Assembly (NCBI GenBank): GCA_039805565.1
Contig: JBDLTZ010000246.1
Coordinates: 1 to 57,101, forward strand
Direction: 5' to 3'
Source: CALJIC01 sp039805565
GTDB lineage: Bacteria > Chloroflexota > Chloroflexia > Chloroflexales > Roseiflexaceae
Length of the DNA stretch: 57,101 nt
In this document: positions 33,427 through 42,988 of the stretch, in pieces
How the letters are laid out: each line of letters begins with the position of its first letter
Numbering within the stretch: the first letter of the stretch is position 1
The notes under the pieces: model-generated
Seen by the model: only the letters and a program-made list of their open reading frames with translations
Database searches by the model: none
What the model was told of the DNA's origin: nothing
Position numbers and translations under genes: made by a program

Positions 33427-34878
33427 ATGGACTACGAGGTGACGATCGGGCTGGAGGTCCACGCCCAGATTCTCACTGGCTCGAAGATGTTCTGCGGCTG
33501 CAGCGCCGAGTACGCCAGCGCCCTGCCCAACACCCACGTCTGCCCGGTCTGCCTCGGTCTGCCGGGCGCGCTGCCGGTTATCAACCGCCGCGCCGTGGAG
33601 CTGGCGATCCTTACCGGCCTGGCGCTCAATTGCGGCATCCAGAGCGATAACGTCATCAGCCGCAAGAACTACTTTTACGCCGACCTGCCCTCGGGCTACC
33701 AGCGCAGCCAGTACGAGGACCCGCTCTGCGTCCGCGGCTACGTGGACCTCGACGGAGAGGGCGGCCCGCGGCGGATCGGCCTGACGCGCGTCCACATCGA
33801 GGAGGACACCGGCAAGCTCACCCACGCCGACGACGGCTCCTCGCTGGTGGACTACAACCGCGCCGGCGTGCCGCTCATGGAGATCGTCTCCGACCCGGAC
33901 ATCGCCTCGCCCGAGGAGGCCCGCCGCTACTTCCAGAAGCTGCGCCAGGTGCTGCTGTGGATCGGCGTGAACTCCGGCGACATGGAGAAGGGCGCCCTGC
34001 GCTGCGACGCCAACATCTCCGTGCGCCCGCGCGGCCAGAAGGAGTACGGCGTCAAGGTCGAGATCAAGAACATCAACTCCTTCCGCAACGTGGAGCGCGC
34101 CCTGGCCTACGAGATCGACCGCCAGATCAAGGCCCTCGGGGCCGGCGAGCCGATCATCCAGTCCACCCGCGGCTGGGACGAGGCCACCGCCACCACCACC
34201 CTGCAGCGCGTCAAGGAGAGCTCCGAGGACTACCGCTACTTCCCCGAGCCCGACATTCCGCCGCTGCTCGTCACGCCCGAGGCGGTGGAGCAGTTGCGCG
34301 CCGAGCTGCCCGAGCTGCCCGACGCCCGCCGCGCCCGCTTCGTGCAGGAGTACGGGCTCTCCCCGCTCGACGCCGAGACCCTGACGGTGGAGCGCGAGGT
34401 GTCCGACTACTTCGAGCGCGTGGCCGCGGCGGCTCGCGCCGTGGGCTCCACGCCCAAGGAGGCCGCCAACTGGACCAGCGGCGAGCTGTTCCGCCTTCTG
34501 AAGGAGACCGGTGAGGAGCTGGCGGACATCGCGCCGCGCTTCGGCCCCGAGCAGATCGCCGAGGTGATCGACCTGCTGGCGAAGGGGACGATCACCCGCA
34601 CCACCGCCAAGGAGGTCTTCGAGGCCAGCTTCCGCACCGGCCAGCGGCCCGCCGATATCGTGGCCGAGCGCGGCCTGGCGGTGATTAGCGGCGGCGATGC
34701 CCTCGCGACGCTGGCGCGCGAGGTGGTGGCGAGCAACCCGAAGGCGGTGGCGGACTACCGCGGCGGCAAGCAGGCCACGATCAAGTTCCTCGTTGGCCAG
34801 GTCATGAAGGCTACCAAGGGCCAGGCCAGCCCGCAGGCTGCCCAGGAGGCTCTCGAGGCGGCGCTCAGCGAGGGCTAA
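33427..34878 (+). CDS. gatB: Aspartyl/glutamyl-tRNA(Asn/Gln) amidotransferase subunit B
   Basis: 483 residues, full length. The kinase-like core starts YEVTIGLEVHAQILTGSKMFC. It includes NTHVCPVCLGLPGALPVIN with the family's cysteine motif, KNYFYADLPSGYQRSQYE, VHIEEDTGKLTH, DYNRAGVPLMEIVSDPD and LRCDANISVRP. The C-terminal YqeY-like tail (about 330-480) is intact. GatCAB amidates Glu-tRNA(Gln) and Asp-tRNA(Asn), which implies indirect pathways for Gln and/or Asn in this organism. gatA and gatC are not adjacent. A strong intrinsic terminator follows the stop. Confidence 0.96.
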   Translation: MDYEVTIGLEVHAQILTGSKMFCGCSAEYASALPNTHVCPVCLGLPGALPVINRRAVELAILTGLALNCGIQSDNVISRKNYFYADLPSGYQRSQYEDPLCVRGYVDLDGEGGPRRIGLTRVHIEEDTGKLTHADDGSSLVDYNRAGVPLMEIVSDPDIASPEEARRYFQKLRQVLLWIGVNSGDMEKGALRCDANISVRPRGQKEYGVKVEIKNINSFRNVERALAYEIDRQIKALGAGEPIIQSTRGWDEATATTTLQRVKESSEDYRYFPEPDIPPLLVTPEAVEQLRAELPELPDARRARFVQEYGLSPLDAETLTVEREVSDYFERVAAAARAVGSTPKEAANWTSGELFRLLKETGEELADIAPRFGPEQIAEVIDLLAKGTITRTTAKEVFEASFRTGQRPADIVAERGLAVISGGDALATLAREVVASNPKAVADYRGGKQATIKFLVGQVMKATKGQASPQAAQEALEAALSEG

Positions 34879-34910
34879 GGCTGGGCGCGGACGGGAACTG
34901 TCTTTCGTGA

Positions 34911-34946
34911 GGGGCCAGGGGCGAGAGGACGCCCCTGGCCCCTTTT
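34911..34946 (+). terminator. Intrinsic terminator of gatB
   Basis: A perfect 13-bp stem (GGGGCCAGGGGCG, 34911-34923, and CGCCCCTGGCCCC, 34930-34942) with a 6-nt loop is followed by TTTT (34943-34946), 33 bp after the gatB stop. Confidence 0.9.
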
Positions 34947-35092
34947 CGCGTACCTCCTACCGGCCGTAGGACGGTTTCCAGAGTAGTCGCTTTGCAGCAC
35001 ACCCGGCCGTGCCGGGGATGCCTGGAGCATACTGCGCTCAGCGCAGCGCGTCTCGCCCTCAACCTTCAGCATGTAGCCGTCCCGGAGGCCCC

Positions 35093-36313
35093 ATGTCTGC
35101 CACCGCGCTGTTCCGCCCGACCTTCTCTGACCTGCGCACAGAGGTCGAGCGGCGGGTTGCCCTCGGCGCGTCCACCGCCGAGATCCACGACCTCATCGAC
35201 CAGTTCCTCGCCGCGAGCGGCGATAGCCCCTCGCCGCTGGTCGAGTACGATGGGACCGTCACCTGGATCTACCGCGATCCCTTCGCACAGAGCGTCTCAG
35301 TCGTCGGGGACTTCCTCGGCTACGACGCGTCGCACACCCGCATGGTCCGCCTCGCAAGCTCCGACCTGTTCTACCTCACCGCACAGATCCCGCTCGACGC
35401 CCAGCTTGAGTACCTGCTGGCCGTGGACAATCCACGCCCCGAGGTCGGCCGGCAGGACTCGTGGCTCTCATGGGTGGCGCGCTGCCGCACCGATCCCCTC
35501 AACCGGCAGCAGATCATCGAGACACAGCCGCTCCAGGCCTTCTCGGTGCTCCAGATGCCGGGCGCCGCGCGCTACGCGGCATTCGACGACGCGCGTGACG
35601 AGGGAGTCACAGCGACGATGCATGTGGTGAGCAGCGCGGCTCTGGGGGGTGCGCGGCGAGTCTGGGTGCACCTGCCCCCAGGGTACAGTCCGCGCACGCG
35701 TCGCTACCCGGCGGTGTACTTCCTCAACGGCGAGTCGTACCTCGTCTCTGCAAGGGCAGCGCGTGTGGCCGATGACCTCTTGGGCGAGGCGGAGACTGCG
35801 CCGGCGGTGCTGGTGTTCGTCCAGAGCCCGGTCCACTACGATGAGGAGGACCTCCCGGCCGATGTCCTCGTTCGCTTCCTGGCCGAGGAGCTCGTGCCCT
35901 GGCTCGAGGAGCGCTACGCTCTGTCAAGCGACCCGCGCGACCGCGTAGTGGCGGGGGCCTCGGTGGCGGGGGCCGTCGCCCTGTACGCCGCGCTTGAGCG
36001 GCCAGATGTGTTCGGTGGCGTGCTGGCCCAGTCGCCCGCGCCGCTGCTCCTGCCGGACGAGGTCGCCTCGCGGCTGGCCGACAACATGGCGCGCGGCTAC
36101 GGCCTGCCGCGCTGCTACGTGGATGTGGGCCGCTACGAGGCGCCGCCCTTCGTCGAGCACGTCCACGCGCTCTGCAACGCGCTGCTCGGCAGCGGCGGCC
36201 CCCTCTCCTACCAGGAGTTCGCCGGCGACCACAGCTTCGTGGCGTGGCGCAGCACCCTCGCCGACGCCATGCGCTTCCACCTGGGGTCGGCGGAGCTGCC
36301 GGAGGAGCTGTAG
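35093..36313 (+). CDS. Enterochelin esterase-like alpha/beta hydrolase
   Basis: 406 residues from ATG 35093, preceded by CGGAGG. The N-terminal part (about 45-135) looks like the early-set/CBM48-like domain of Fes proteins (VTWIYRDPFAQSVSVVGDFLGYD). The catalytic alpha/beta-hydrolase domain (about 175-400) has RRVWVHLPPGYSPRTRRYPAVYFLNG, the nucleophile Ser290 in VVAGASVAGAV and the His in FAGDHSFVAWR. The family includes ferric-enterobactin esterases and other serine esterases. No siderophore genes are near, so the true ester is unknown. It has no signal peptide. A heptamer array begins immediately after the stop. Confidence 0.82.
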   Translation: MSATALFRPTFSDLRTEVERRVALGASTAEIHDLIDQFLAASGDSPSPLVEYDGTVTWIYRDPFAQSVSVVGDFLGYDASHTRMVRLASSDLFYLTAQIPLDAQLEYLLAVDNPRPEVGRQDSWLSWVARCRTDPLNRQQIIETQPLQAFSVLQMPGAARYAAFDDARDEGVTATMHVVSSAALGGARRVWVHLPPGYSPRTRRYPAVYFLNGESYLVSARAARVADDLLGEAETAPAVLVFVQSPVHYDEEDLPADVLVRFLAEELVPWLEERYALSSDPRDRVVAGASVAGAVALYAALERPDVFGGVLAQSPAPLLLPDEVASRLADNMARGYGLPRCYVDVGRYEAPPFVEHVHALCNALLGSGGPLSYQEFAGDHSFVAWRSTLADAMRFHLGSAELPEEL

Positions 36314-36334
36314 CGAACGCTGAACGCCGAACGC
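36314..36334. repeat. Heptamer array CGAACGC TGAACGC CGAACGC
   Basis: Three 7-mers in phase, starting at the base after the esterase stop codon TAG (36311-36313). Confidence 0.8.
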
Positions 36335-36416
36335 AAGGCACCCGGAATGAAGCCGCGCTTTTCTGAAGCCGCGCGCTCTGGTATGATGACGGCAGTGGCG
36401 CGAAAGACGCTGCGGC

Positions 36417-36444
36417 TCATCGTTGATCGTTCATCGTTCAGCCA
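36417..36444. repeat. Heptamer array upstream of the ABC ATPase gene
   Basis: TCATCGT TGATCGT TCATCGT TCAGCCA, ending 2 bp before the ATG of the ABC ATPase gene, where a ribosome site would be expected. No Shine-Dalgarno sequence is visible there. TATGAT at 36382-36387 is a possible -10 box for this operon. Confidence 0.75.
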
Positions 36445-36445
36445 T

Positions 36446-37338
<893 letters not shown>

Positions 37339-37342
<4 letters not shown>

Positions 37343-38214
37343 GCCTGATTGCCGCCGAGTGGCTCAAGCTGACGCGCCGCCCTCTGGTGTGGGTGCTGCT
37401 GGCGGTATTTCTGACGCTGCTGGCGCTCCAGATCCTGACGCAGTTTGCGCTGGTCGCCATGTTTGGCTCGGCTGCCGCCGCCCCTGCGCTCCAGGCGCAG
37501 CTCGACGAGTGGCGCCGCCGCATGCTTTTCCCCGGGCTGTTCGGCGTGGTGTTCAACCACCTCAACGGCCTGGGCGGAATCTTCGCGGTGGTGCTCGCGG
37601 CCGGGGCGATGGGCAGCGAGTACAGCTGGGGCACGCTCCGCGCCCAGCTCGTGCGCCACCCCGGACGGGCGCAGCTCCTGCTGGCCAAGCTCGTGACGCT
37701 GATGGCGCTCCTGATGGTGGCTGGGCTCCTGGCGCTGCTCCTGGGGGCGGGGCTCGGGGCAGCGCTGGGCGCGCTCACAGGCGGCGCCGGGCGCGTGACG
37801 GCCGCGGACCTGCTGGCGCTGCCGGTGGCCCTGGCACGCGCACTGTTCGTGCTGCTGCCCTATGTGCTGCTAACGATCTGCTGCTGCGTGCTCGGCCGCT
37901 CGCTCCTCGTCGGGCTGGCTGGCGGGCTGCTCTACCTCGTGTTCGAGGTGGGATTCGGGACGCTGGCGCTCTTCCAGCTCCTTGGTGGGGTCTGGCGGCA
38001 GCTCTACAACCTGACGATCGGTCAGAACATCAACACGCTCGCGCTGATGAACAGCCACGCCTTCGGGCTGCGCCCGGAGCAGGTGACAGGGATCGATGTC
38101 GCCGCCCTGCCGTCCCCGCTCCAGGCCACCCTGACGATCGCGCTCTACTGTGCGCTGTTCCTGGCGACGGCCGTCCACAGCCTCCGCACGCGTGACGTGC
38201 TCGGCCCCTCCTAG
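37339..38214 (+). CDS. ABC-2 type transporter permease
   Basis: 291 residues from TTG 37339, which overlaps the stop of the ATPase gene. It opens with AAEWLKLTRRPLVWVLLAVFLTLL, the classical start of ABC-2 permeases (cytosolic connecting helix, then helix 1). A large loop (about 45-80) and five further hydrophobic segments follow. MGSEYSWGTLRAQLVRHPGRAQLLLAKL is the EY-x-x-GT(L/W) coupling motif. With the preceding ATPase it forms a complete two-gene exporter of four-subunit type. A 15-bp perfect hairpin follows 58 bp after the stop. Confidence 0.88.
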
Positions 38215-38272
38215 CACATCGACCGCACGCAGCAGGGGGTGCGGGGGCCGCAGGCCCCGAGAATCTCCAAAC

Positions 38273-38309
38273 GCCGACGCTCGCGCGACTGCGCCGCGCG
38301 AGCGTCGGC
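38273..38309. terminator. Bidirectional hairpin terminator
   Basis: Perfect 15-bp stem (38273-38287 and 38295-38309) with a 7-nt loop, between the convergent ABC permease and CBS genes. A smaller hairpin, GGGGCC-GCA-GGCCCC (38244-38258), precedes it. Confidence 0.75.
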
Positions 38310-38316
38310 CCCACTC

Positions 38317-38763
38317 CTAGCGGGCAACGATGCGGCGGTCGGTGATGTAGCTCACGAGCTGCTCGATCATGAACTCCTGCTCTGAGATGATGTGCCGCAC
38401 CACGTCGCGCATCGACACCAGCCCCACCAGGCGATCGCCGTCCACCACCGGTAGGTGACGCACACCGTGCTCTGACATAACCGCCATGCACTCCTCGACG
38501 GTCTGCTCCGGCCTGACGTAGATCACGCTGGTAGTCATCACATCGCGCACCGGGGTATCCTGCGAGAGCTTGCCCTGCAGCACGATCTTGCGGGCGTAGT
38601 CGCGCTCGGTGAAGATCCCCACCAACCGCTCGCCGTCCACCACCATCACGGCCCCAATATCCTGTTCGGCCATCACGCGCAGGGCGCTGTACACCGATGC
38701 GCTCGGGTCGACGCTCCAGACCTCGAACCCCTTGTTGCCAAGCACCCGTCTGACGCTGTTCAT
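38317..38763 (-). CDS. Tandem CBS-domain protein
   Basis: 148 residues from ATG 38763, preceded by GGAGGT at 5-bp spacing. Two CBS motifs cover the whole protein: VWSVDPSASVYSALRVMAEQ then GAVMVVDGERLVGIFTERDYARK, and VIYVRPEQTVEECMAVMSEHG then RHLPVVDGDRLVGLVSMRDVV. The GIFTERDYARK motif and length are those of stand-alone CBS pairs. CBS pairs bind adenine nucleotides or other ligands and regulate partner proteins. No partner is evident, since the neighbouring gene encodes a secreted lipoprotein. Confidence 0.9.
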   Translation of the reverse strand: MNSVRRVLGNKGFEVWSVDPSASVYSALRVMAEQDIGAVMVVDGERLVGIFTERDYARKIVLQGKLSQDTPVRDVMTTSVIYVRPEQTVEECMAVMSEHGVRHLPVVDGDRLVGLVSMRDVVRHIISEQEFMIEQLVSYITDRRIVAR

Positions 38764-38818
38764 CGGCACCTCCGACATCATTGAGCGGCGGTACAGAGCT
38801 GATATCATCGCGAGCCGG

Positions 38819-39691
38819 CTAGCGCGGCTCGGCAAGGATGACGATCGGCAGCGGGCCGAACGAGTCGATCTCTTCGCGCAGCGGCCCAGCGCTGAGGTAG
38901 AGCCCGGTGGAGGAGCCGCCGTCCAGGTTGAGGGCGCGGTCAACCTCGAGGTCGGTGGCGGCGAGCCATTCGGCCAGCTCGCGCAGCGTGAAGCTGCTGG
39001 TGGGGCTGACGACGAACAGCAGCCGGCCGGCGCGGTCGATCGCCACGGCCGTGCGGCGCGCTCGCTGGCCGTTGTCCTCGACGGGCGCCGGGGCGCCGCC
39101 GGGGAACACGAGCATCGGGAAGGACTGGAGGCCCTGCGCGAGTGGCGTGGCGGCGTCGTAGGGGGCGTCGCGCAGTGGCCAGAGCGCGACGGACTGGTCG
39201 TTGGTCACGGCGAGCATGCCCCCGAACCCCTGGTAGCTGTCGCCGCTCGGCACGCCATCGCTCACAACCAGGGCGGTGGAGGCGTAGGTCTCGGTGAAGA
39301 AGCCGCCGTTGACGGCCAGGATAGGGCGGCGCTGCTCGAACCAGCTAGAGAGGACCCGGGGCGCGGCGGGGTCGTAGGCCACCCGCAGGCGCACGAGGGC
39401 CGGGTCGAGCCGCACGACGACCACCGGGAAGGGCGGGCGCTCATCCGGGGGCGCCACCTGCACGTGGCGCACCTCGACGCCAAGGTCGCCGGCGAGCCAG
39501 TCGCTGTCCTCGGGCGTCTCCTGGAGGGATGGCTCGGCCGCGGCGGTGCGCGCGAGGGCGGCGGTGGGGAACAGCGTCGGCACGACGCGTGTGGAGCGCG
39601 GGGGGGTGTCTTGGCCGGCGCAGGCGGTCAGGGCGAGGAGCGCGGCCACGACCAGCGAGAGTCTGTACCGGGGAACACGGCGTTGCGTCAT
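38819..39691 (-). CDS. Phosphodiester glycosidase family (NAGPA/DUF2233) lipoprotein
   Basis: 290 residues. Lipoprotein signal peptide with lipobox LTAC at Cys24, then a linker and a NAGPA-like domain (about 75-288). Its signatures are ILAVNGGFF, SFPMLVF, RRTAVAIDRAGRLLFVV, FTLRELAEWLAATDLEVDRA and ALNLDGGSSTGLYL. The family includes the uncovering enzyme that removes N-acetylglucosamine from phosphodiesters; bacterial members are thought to act on envelope polymers. The product is therefore likely an extracytoplasmic, membrane-anchored glycosidase. The CBS gene follows on the same strand 55 bp downstream. Confidence 0.87.
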   Translation of the reverse strand: MTQRRVPRYRLSLVVAALLALTACAGQDTPPRSTRVVPTLFPTAALARTAAAEPSLQETPEDSDWLAGDLGVEVRHVQVAPPDERPPFPVVVVRLDPALVRLRVAYDPAAPRVLSSWFEQRRPILAVNGGFFTETYASTALVVSDGVPSGDSYQGFGGMLAVTNDQSVALWPLRDAPYDAATPLAQGLQSFPMLVFPGGAPAPVEDNGQRARRTAVAIDRAGRLLFVVSPTSSFTLRELAEWLAATDLEVDRALNLDGGSSTGLYLSAGPLREEIDSFGPLPIVILAEPR

Positions 39692-39798
39692 GTGGCTGTA
39701 CCAGGCGGTCGGCGATTCGTGCCCGGATTATAGCATGGCGCTGCGCACGGCGGCTATCTCGGCACGCTCTCGTTTCCCGGCCCAGCCCTCACCCCTGA

Positions 39799-39826
39799 CC
39801 CCCTCTCCCGGGGCGGGGAGAGGGGG
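39799..39826. other. GC-rich intergenic hairpin
   Basis: CCCCCTCTCCC (39799-39809) faces GGGGAGAGGGGG (39815-39826), about ten base pairs around a short loop. It follows CCCTCAC CCCTGAC, two heptamer-like units. It lies in the 188-bp gap between the AAA ATPase and the glycosidase on the minus strand, where it could end the ATPase transcript. No gene was found in this gap. Confidence 0.4.
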
Positions 39827-39879
39827 GATTCGCCGCAAACGTCGCGTGGGGAAAGGACGGCGTACCGCGTCCCGACGCC

Positions 39880-40929
39880 CTACGCCGTCATAACCGAGGT
39901 GCTGTCCTGGCGTGAGCGGTCACGCACGGCCTCGGCGGCCGCGATCCAGCCCTCGACGGTGGTCGGGCGTGGGGCGCGGCTCTGCAGGTAGCCCTGCACG
40001 GCGGCCCAGGTCTCGCCGCCGATGATGTCGGCGTAGCGAGTGAAGAAGCGCCGCTCAGCCTCGGCCGGGTCGCGCGGCGGCTGGGACGGGGATGCCGGCT
40101 GCGGCGCGGCCTGGGGCGTGTGGGTGCCGTTGGACTGCGGTGGCTCCGGCTCGGCGGCCTCCTCGTCGGCAGCGTACTCCGCGGGCGCCTCGGCCACGGC
40201 GGCGGGGCGGGCGGGCTCGGCGCCTTTGCGCTTCGGCTTGGCCTCGTCGGGCACCTGGTCAGGGTAGAGGGTGCCGAGGGTGGCCGGGTAGCGCTTGTTC
40301 AGCTTCAGGTGCGCGGGGCGCGGCGGTTTGATGATCGGCGTGATCGCGCGCTCGTCCCCCTCGCGCTCCACGAGCAGGATCGCGTCGGCCTCGTAGGTGA
40401 TCTGCTCGTCCGCCAGCACGCGCAGCCCTTCGTCGTGCAGCCCGCCTTCTTCCTGCGCCTTGTACTTGCGCGCGAGGTGGCCGATGATGACCACGTGGAA
40501 GCCGGCCTGCTTCAGCTCCGTGAGGCCGGTGTAGACCGCCTGCATGTTGCGGTTGACCGAGGCGTGCTCGTCGTAGTGGATCGAGGTCTTGCGGTCCGTC
40601 TCGGCGCCGGCGCGGCGCGTGGCGTACGCCCGCATCGCCTGGAAGACCTTGGAGATCGAGTCGAGCACGATGGTGTCACCTGGCTTGCCTAGCCGCCGGA
40701 TCTCGTCCATCGCCTCCACTAGCTGCTTGAGTGACAGTGTCTGCAGCACCTGGATACGGCGGTGGATGCCCGGCTTGCCGGCCAGGTTCTGGGCCGCGCC
40801 CTCGGTGTCCAGCACCCAGAGCGTGCCGCCGCGGCGCGCGCTGGTGGCCAGGTGCGACTTGCCGGCGCCGGCCTGCCCCGTCAGAATATAGAGGCTGCCG
40901 GTCTGCAGCTCGTCCAACCGCTGGAACAT
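39880..40929 (-). CDS. AAA_24-type (phage-like) P-loop ATPase
   Basis: 349 residues from ATG 40929, with AGGAGG upstream. A RecA-like core fills about 1-215: Walker A LTGQAGAGKSHLA, TLWVLDTEGAA, Walker B DTIVLDSISKVFQAM, then FHVVIIGHLARKYKAQEEGG. This arrangement matches the AAA_24 family often found in phages next to recombination or replication genes. A Pro/Ala/Glu-rich linker (about 230-285) leads to a small C-terminal helical domain. No other phage gene is near. The gene has its own consensus promoter, which suggests a domesticated DNA-metabolism ATPase; that is inference. Confidence 0.8.
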   Translation of the reverse strand: MFQRLDELQTGSLYILTGQAGAGKSHLATSARRGGTLWVLDTEGAAQNLAGKPGIHRRIQVLQTLSLKQLVEAMDEIRRLGKPGDTIVLDSISKVFQAMRAYATRRAGAETDRKTSIHYDEHASVNRNMQAVYTGLTELKQAGFHVVIIGHLARKYKAQEEGGLHDEGLRVLADEQITYEADAILLVEREGDERAITPIIKPPRPAHLKLNKRYPATLGTLYPDQVPDEAKPKRKGAEPARPAAVAEAPAEYAADEEAAEPEPPQSNGTHTPQAAPQPASPSQPPRDPAEAERRFFTRYADIIGGETWAAVQGYLQSRAPRPTTVEGWIAAAEAVRDRSRQDSTSVMTA

Positions 40930-41022
40930 GGCTTTCCTCCTGTTGTGGTGCGGGCCACGCGCATCTCTTCCCATGATTGCCTGCTCGCCAGGTACTGCCG
41001 CGGCGCGTAGCTCCTCTGTTCT

Positions 41023-41051
41023 ATTATAGCACGCGCGTTCTGGTATGTAAA
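41023..41051 (-). promoter_or_regulatory. Promoter of the AAA_24-type ATPase gene
   Basis: On the minus strand, TTTACA (41051-41046; five of six) and TATAAT (41028-41023; perfect) with a 17-bp spacer. The predicted leader is about 87 nt. Confidence 0.75.
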
Positions 41052-41090
41052 GGTGCTACGATCTGTGAACCCCCAAACGAGAGGAACACT

Positions 41091-41234
41091 ATGAACTGCT
41101 GGCACTGCGAGCGCCCGGCCCACGGCACCTGCATCTTCTGCGGCCGGGCCGTCTGCAAGGAGCACGCCCGCGAGATGCCGCACATTGTGGCGCTCTACCG
41201 CGACGCCCACGGCGCGCACAAGGCGGTTGTCACA
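41091..41234 (+). pseudogene. Truncated small zinc-binding protein (N-terminal module)
   Basis: 48 codons from ATG 41091, preceded by GAGAGG, encode a cysteine/histidine-rich module: MNCWHCERPAHGTCIFC, then GRAVCKEHAREMP. It resembles DUF2180-like or B-box-like zinc modules. After about AHKAVVT the sequence turns into low-complexity Arg/Ala/Ser residues that do not look like protein. The frame stays open and runs without a stop into the PH-like gene that ends at 42140. Either the 3' half of this gene was lost, or the two form a genuine fusion of about 350 residues. Truncation is favoured because the downstream gene has its own start and ribosome site. Confidence 0.5.
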
Positions 41235-41507
41235 GCCCGCTCCCGCTTATCTGCCCGTCCCCCGGCGCGCCCTCGGTCGTCACGAACGGCTCGAACAGCC
41301 GCTCGCGCACAGCGTGCGTGCCACGCTGGCAAGTCACCCTCCGCGGGTTGTGTGAGCCGCACAGGTGCCTCCTCGGCGGATTTGGCCGCAGTTATAGCAG
41401 CTGGAGTCCTCCCGCACAACAGGACCAAGGTCATCCGCGGTGACATAGTGCTCACAACGTCACGCGGGGAGGCGTGGTATGATGATGCGCATTGGAGACG
41501 CACACTG

Positions 41508-42140
41508 ATGCCGGCGGAGCGCATGAAGCAGCAGGAGAAGAGGCCGGAGGAGAAGAAGCCTCTGGAGTTCGACGTCGCCCCGCTCGACTCGTACGCCGAG
41601 CGGATCACCACGGGAATCGCGATGCTTGGCGGCGTGCTGATGCTGCCGACACTGTTCCTCTACCTGAGCGGCTTCCTGTTCGAGGGGGTTGCTCCCACTG
41701 GTGCCTTGATCACGTCTGCTACGGCTGTGGCTGTTGCGGCCTGGCTGGTGCTGAACTACGCCGTGCAGCCCACTCGCTATACCATCGAGCAGGAGCGGCT
41801 GGTGATCCGGCGCCGCTGGGTCCGTCCCATGCTCGTGCCCCTCAAGGAGGTTACGGGCGTGTCGGTGGCGGCGGGCATGGCGGATATGCCGCGCTTCGGG
41901 CTGCGGCGCTCGTTCAACGCCGGGGTGTACGGCTACCACGGCCCGTTCCGCCTCTCGCCCTACGGCGAGGTGTTCTTCGTCGCTACGAACCGCGAGCGGC
42001 TCGCGGCGCTGGCCCGCCTCTCTGCGCCGCCGCTTATCCTCAGCCCGGCTCGCCCGCGGGACTTCGTCGAGGCTCTGCGCGAGGCAATGATCCGCCGCGC
42101 TGATCCGTCTGAGGCGCGCCAGGAGCCCGCTGTTCGCTGA
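41508..42140 (+). CDS. Membrane protein with PH-like domain
   Basis: 210 residues from ATG 41508, preceded by GGAGA at good spacing. A charged N-terminus (about 1-25) leads to two hydrophobic helices (about 40-62 and 68-90). A bacterial PH-like domain follows: YTIEQERLVIRRRWVRPMLVPLKEVTGV, then GYHGPFRLSPYGEVFFVATNRER. The end (LILSPARPRDFVEALREAM) matches the PH-domain segment found in YdbS-like and DUF3093-like membrane proteins. Function is unknown. A TATGAT (41478-41483) could be its -10 box. If the upstream in-frame zinc module is translated, a longer form could exist. Confidence 0.65.
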   Translation: MPAERMKQQEKRPEEKKPLEFDVAPLDSYAERITTGIAMLGGVLMLPTLFLYLSGFLFEGVAPTGALITSATAVAVAAWLVLNYAVQPTRYTIEQERLVIRRRWVRPMLVPLKEVTGVSVAAGMADMPRFGLRRSFNAGVYGYHGPFRLSPYGEVFFVATNRERLAALARLSAPPLILSPARPRDFVEALREAMIRRADPSEARQEPAVR

Positions 42141-42195
42141 ACGAGCCCGGCAGCCACCAGCAGAGGTATCTTGAGCTACAGAGCATGGAGAACGC

Positions 42196-42753
42196 ATGCG
42201 CTTCCCCGCCCTTGACCAGGTCGCCCTCCCCTGCACCTTCGAGGCTGTGGTCCCCGGCAAGCTCCACGCGGACGGTCGGCGCTACCTGCCGCTGATCGTC
42301 CTGCGCCTCGCCGCGGCCCAAGGCGACGGGCGCGCCGCCCTGCTCGGCGTGGTGGACCGGCACCACGTGGTGGATCACGCGCTCATCGGACGGTCCGGGG
42401 TTGCGCGGCTGGTCTTTCTGCTGAGCGCAGTGCGGCTACAGGACCCGCCGCGCCAGGGGTTCTTCGCCGAGCCGGAAGCCCTACCCGACCGGCCGGTCAC
42501 GGCGCCGCTGGCCTACGGGCAGGTCACGGCAGTTCACGCGTGGGAGGCCGAGCGCCAGCACCTGCCCTACGAGTCGCTCTACACGGAGCTGGTGCTCGAC
42601 GTCGGCCGCGCGACGATCGGCGTCCGCACCAGCGCCACCGCGGCGAGCTTGGCTGAGTCGATCGGCAAGGAGCAGATCACGCCGGGCGACTGGCTCTCCG
42701 TCTCTCGCTCGCGCGTCGATATCCTCGGCTTTGAGACCACCGCTCAGGCCTAG
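42196..42753 (+). CDS. Hypothetical protein
   Basis: 185 residues from ATG 42196, with GGAGAACGC upstream. No family was recognised. The sequence has beta-rich segments (LPLIVLRLAAAQ, RAALLGVVDRHHVVDHALIG, ARLVFLLSAVRLQ) and ends with IGKEQITPGDWLSVSRSRVDILGFE, which reads like an OB-fold or barrel end strand. There is no signal peptide and no transmembrane helix. Codon use and GC match the neighbours, so the gene is probably real. It starts 55 bp after the PH-like gene and may be co-transcribed. Heptamer repeats begin 10 bp after the stop. Confidence 0.55.
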   Translation: MRFPALDQVALPCTFEAVVPGKLHADGRRYLPLIVLRLAAAQGDGRAALLGVVDRHHVVDHALIGRSGVARLVFLLSAVRLQDPPRQGFFAEPEALPDRPVTAPLAYGQVTAVHAWEAERQHLPYESLYTELVLDVGRATIGVRTSATAASLAESIGKEQITPGDWLSVSRSRVDILGFETTAQA

Positions 42754-42763
42754 AGATCAGGAC

Positions 42764-42805
42764 CTCACGGCTCGCAGCTCACGGCTCGCAGCACGTGAAT
42801 CACGA
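42764..42805. repeat. Heptamer array with a 14-bp supra-unit
   Basis: CTCACGG CTCGCAG CTCACGG CTCGCAG CACGTGA ATCACGA: six 7-mers in phase, the first four forming two perfect 14-bp copies. It starts 10 bp after the stop of the hypothetical gene. Confidence 0.85.
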
Positions 42806-42912
42806 CTCTGCCCTCGTCCTGGCACGCTTTATGCAAACGAGTACTCTGGTCCGGTTGTAAAGCGTGCATGTCTGTTCGTCTCTGCCCTGGTAAGACATAG
42901 AAGCATTATCTG

Positions 42913-42940
42913 TTGACAAGGGCAGTGATTGTGATAGAAT
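42913..42940 (+). promoter_or_regulatory. Promoter of the auracyanin-like gene
   Basis: TTGACA (42913-42918; perfect) and TAGAAT (42935-42940; five of six) with a 16-bp spacer. The leader is about 40 nt and ends in AAAGGAG before ATG 42989. Confidence 0.82.
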
Positions 42941-42988
42941 ACACGCGCTGCACAGATAGCACATGCGAAAACAAAGGAGTCCCTAGAC

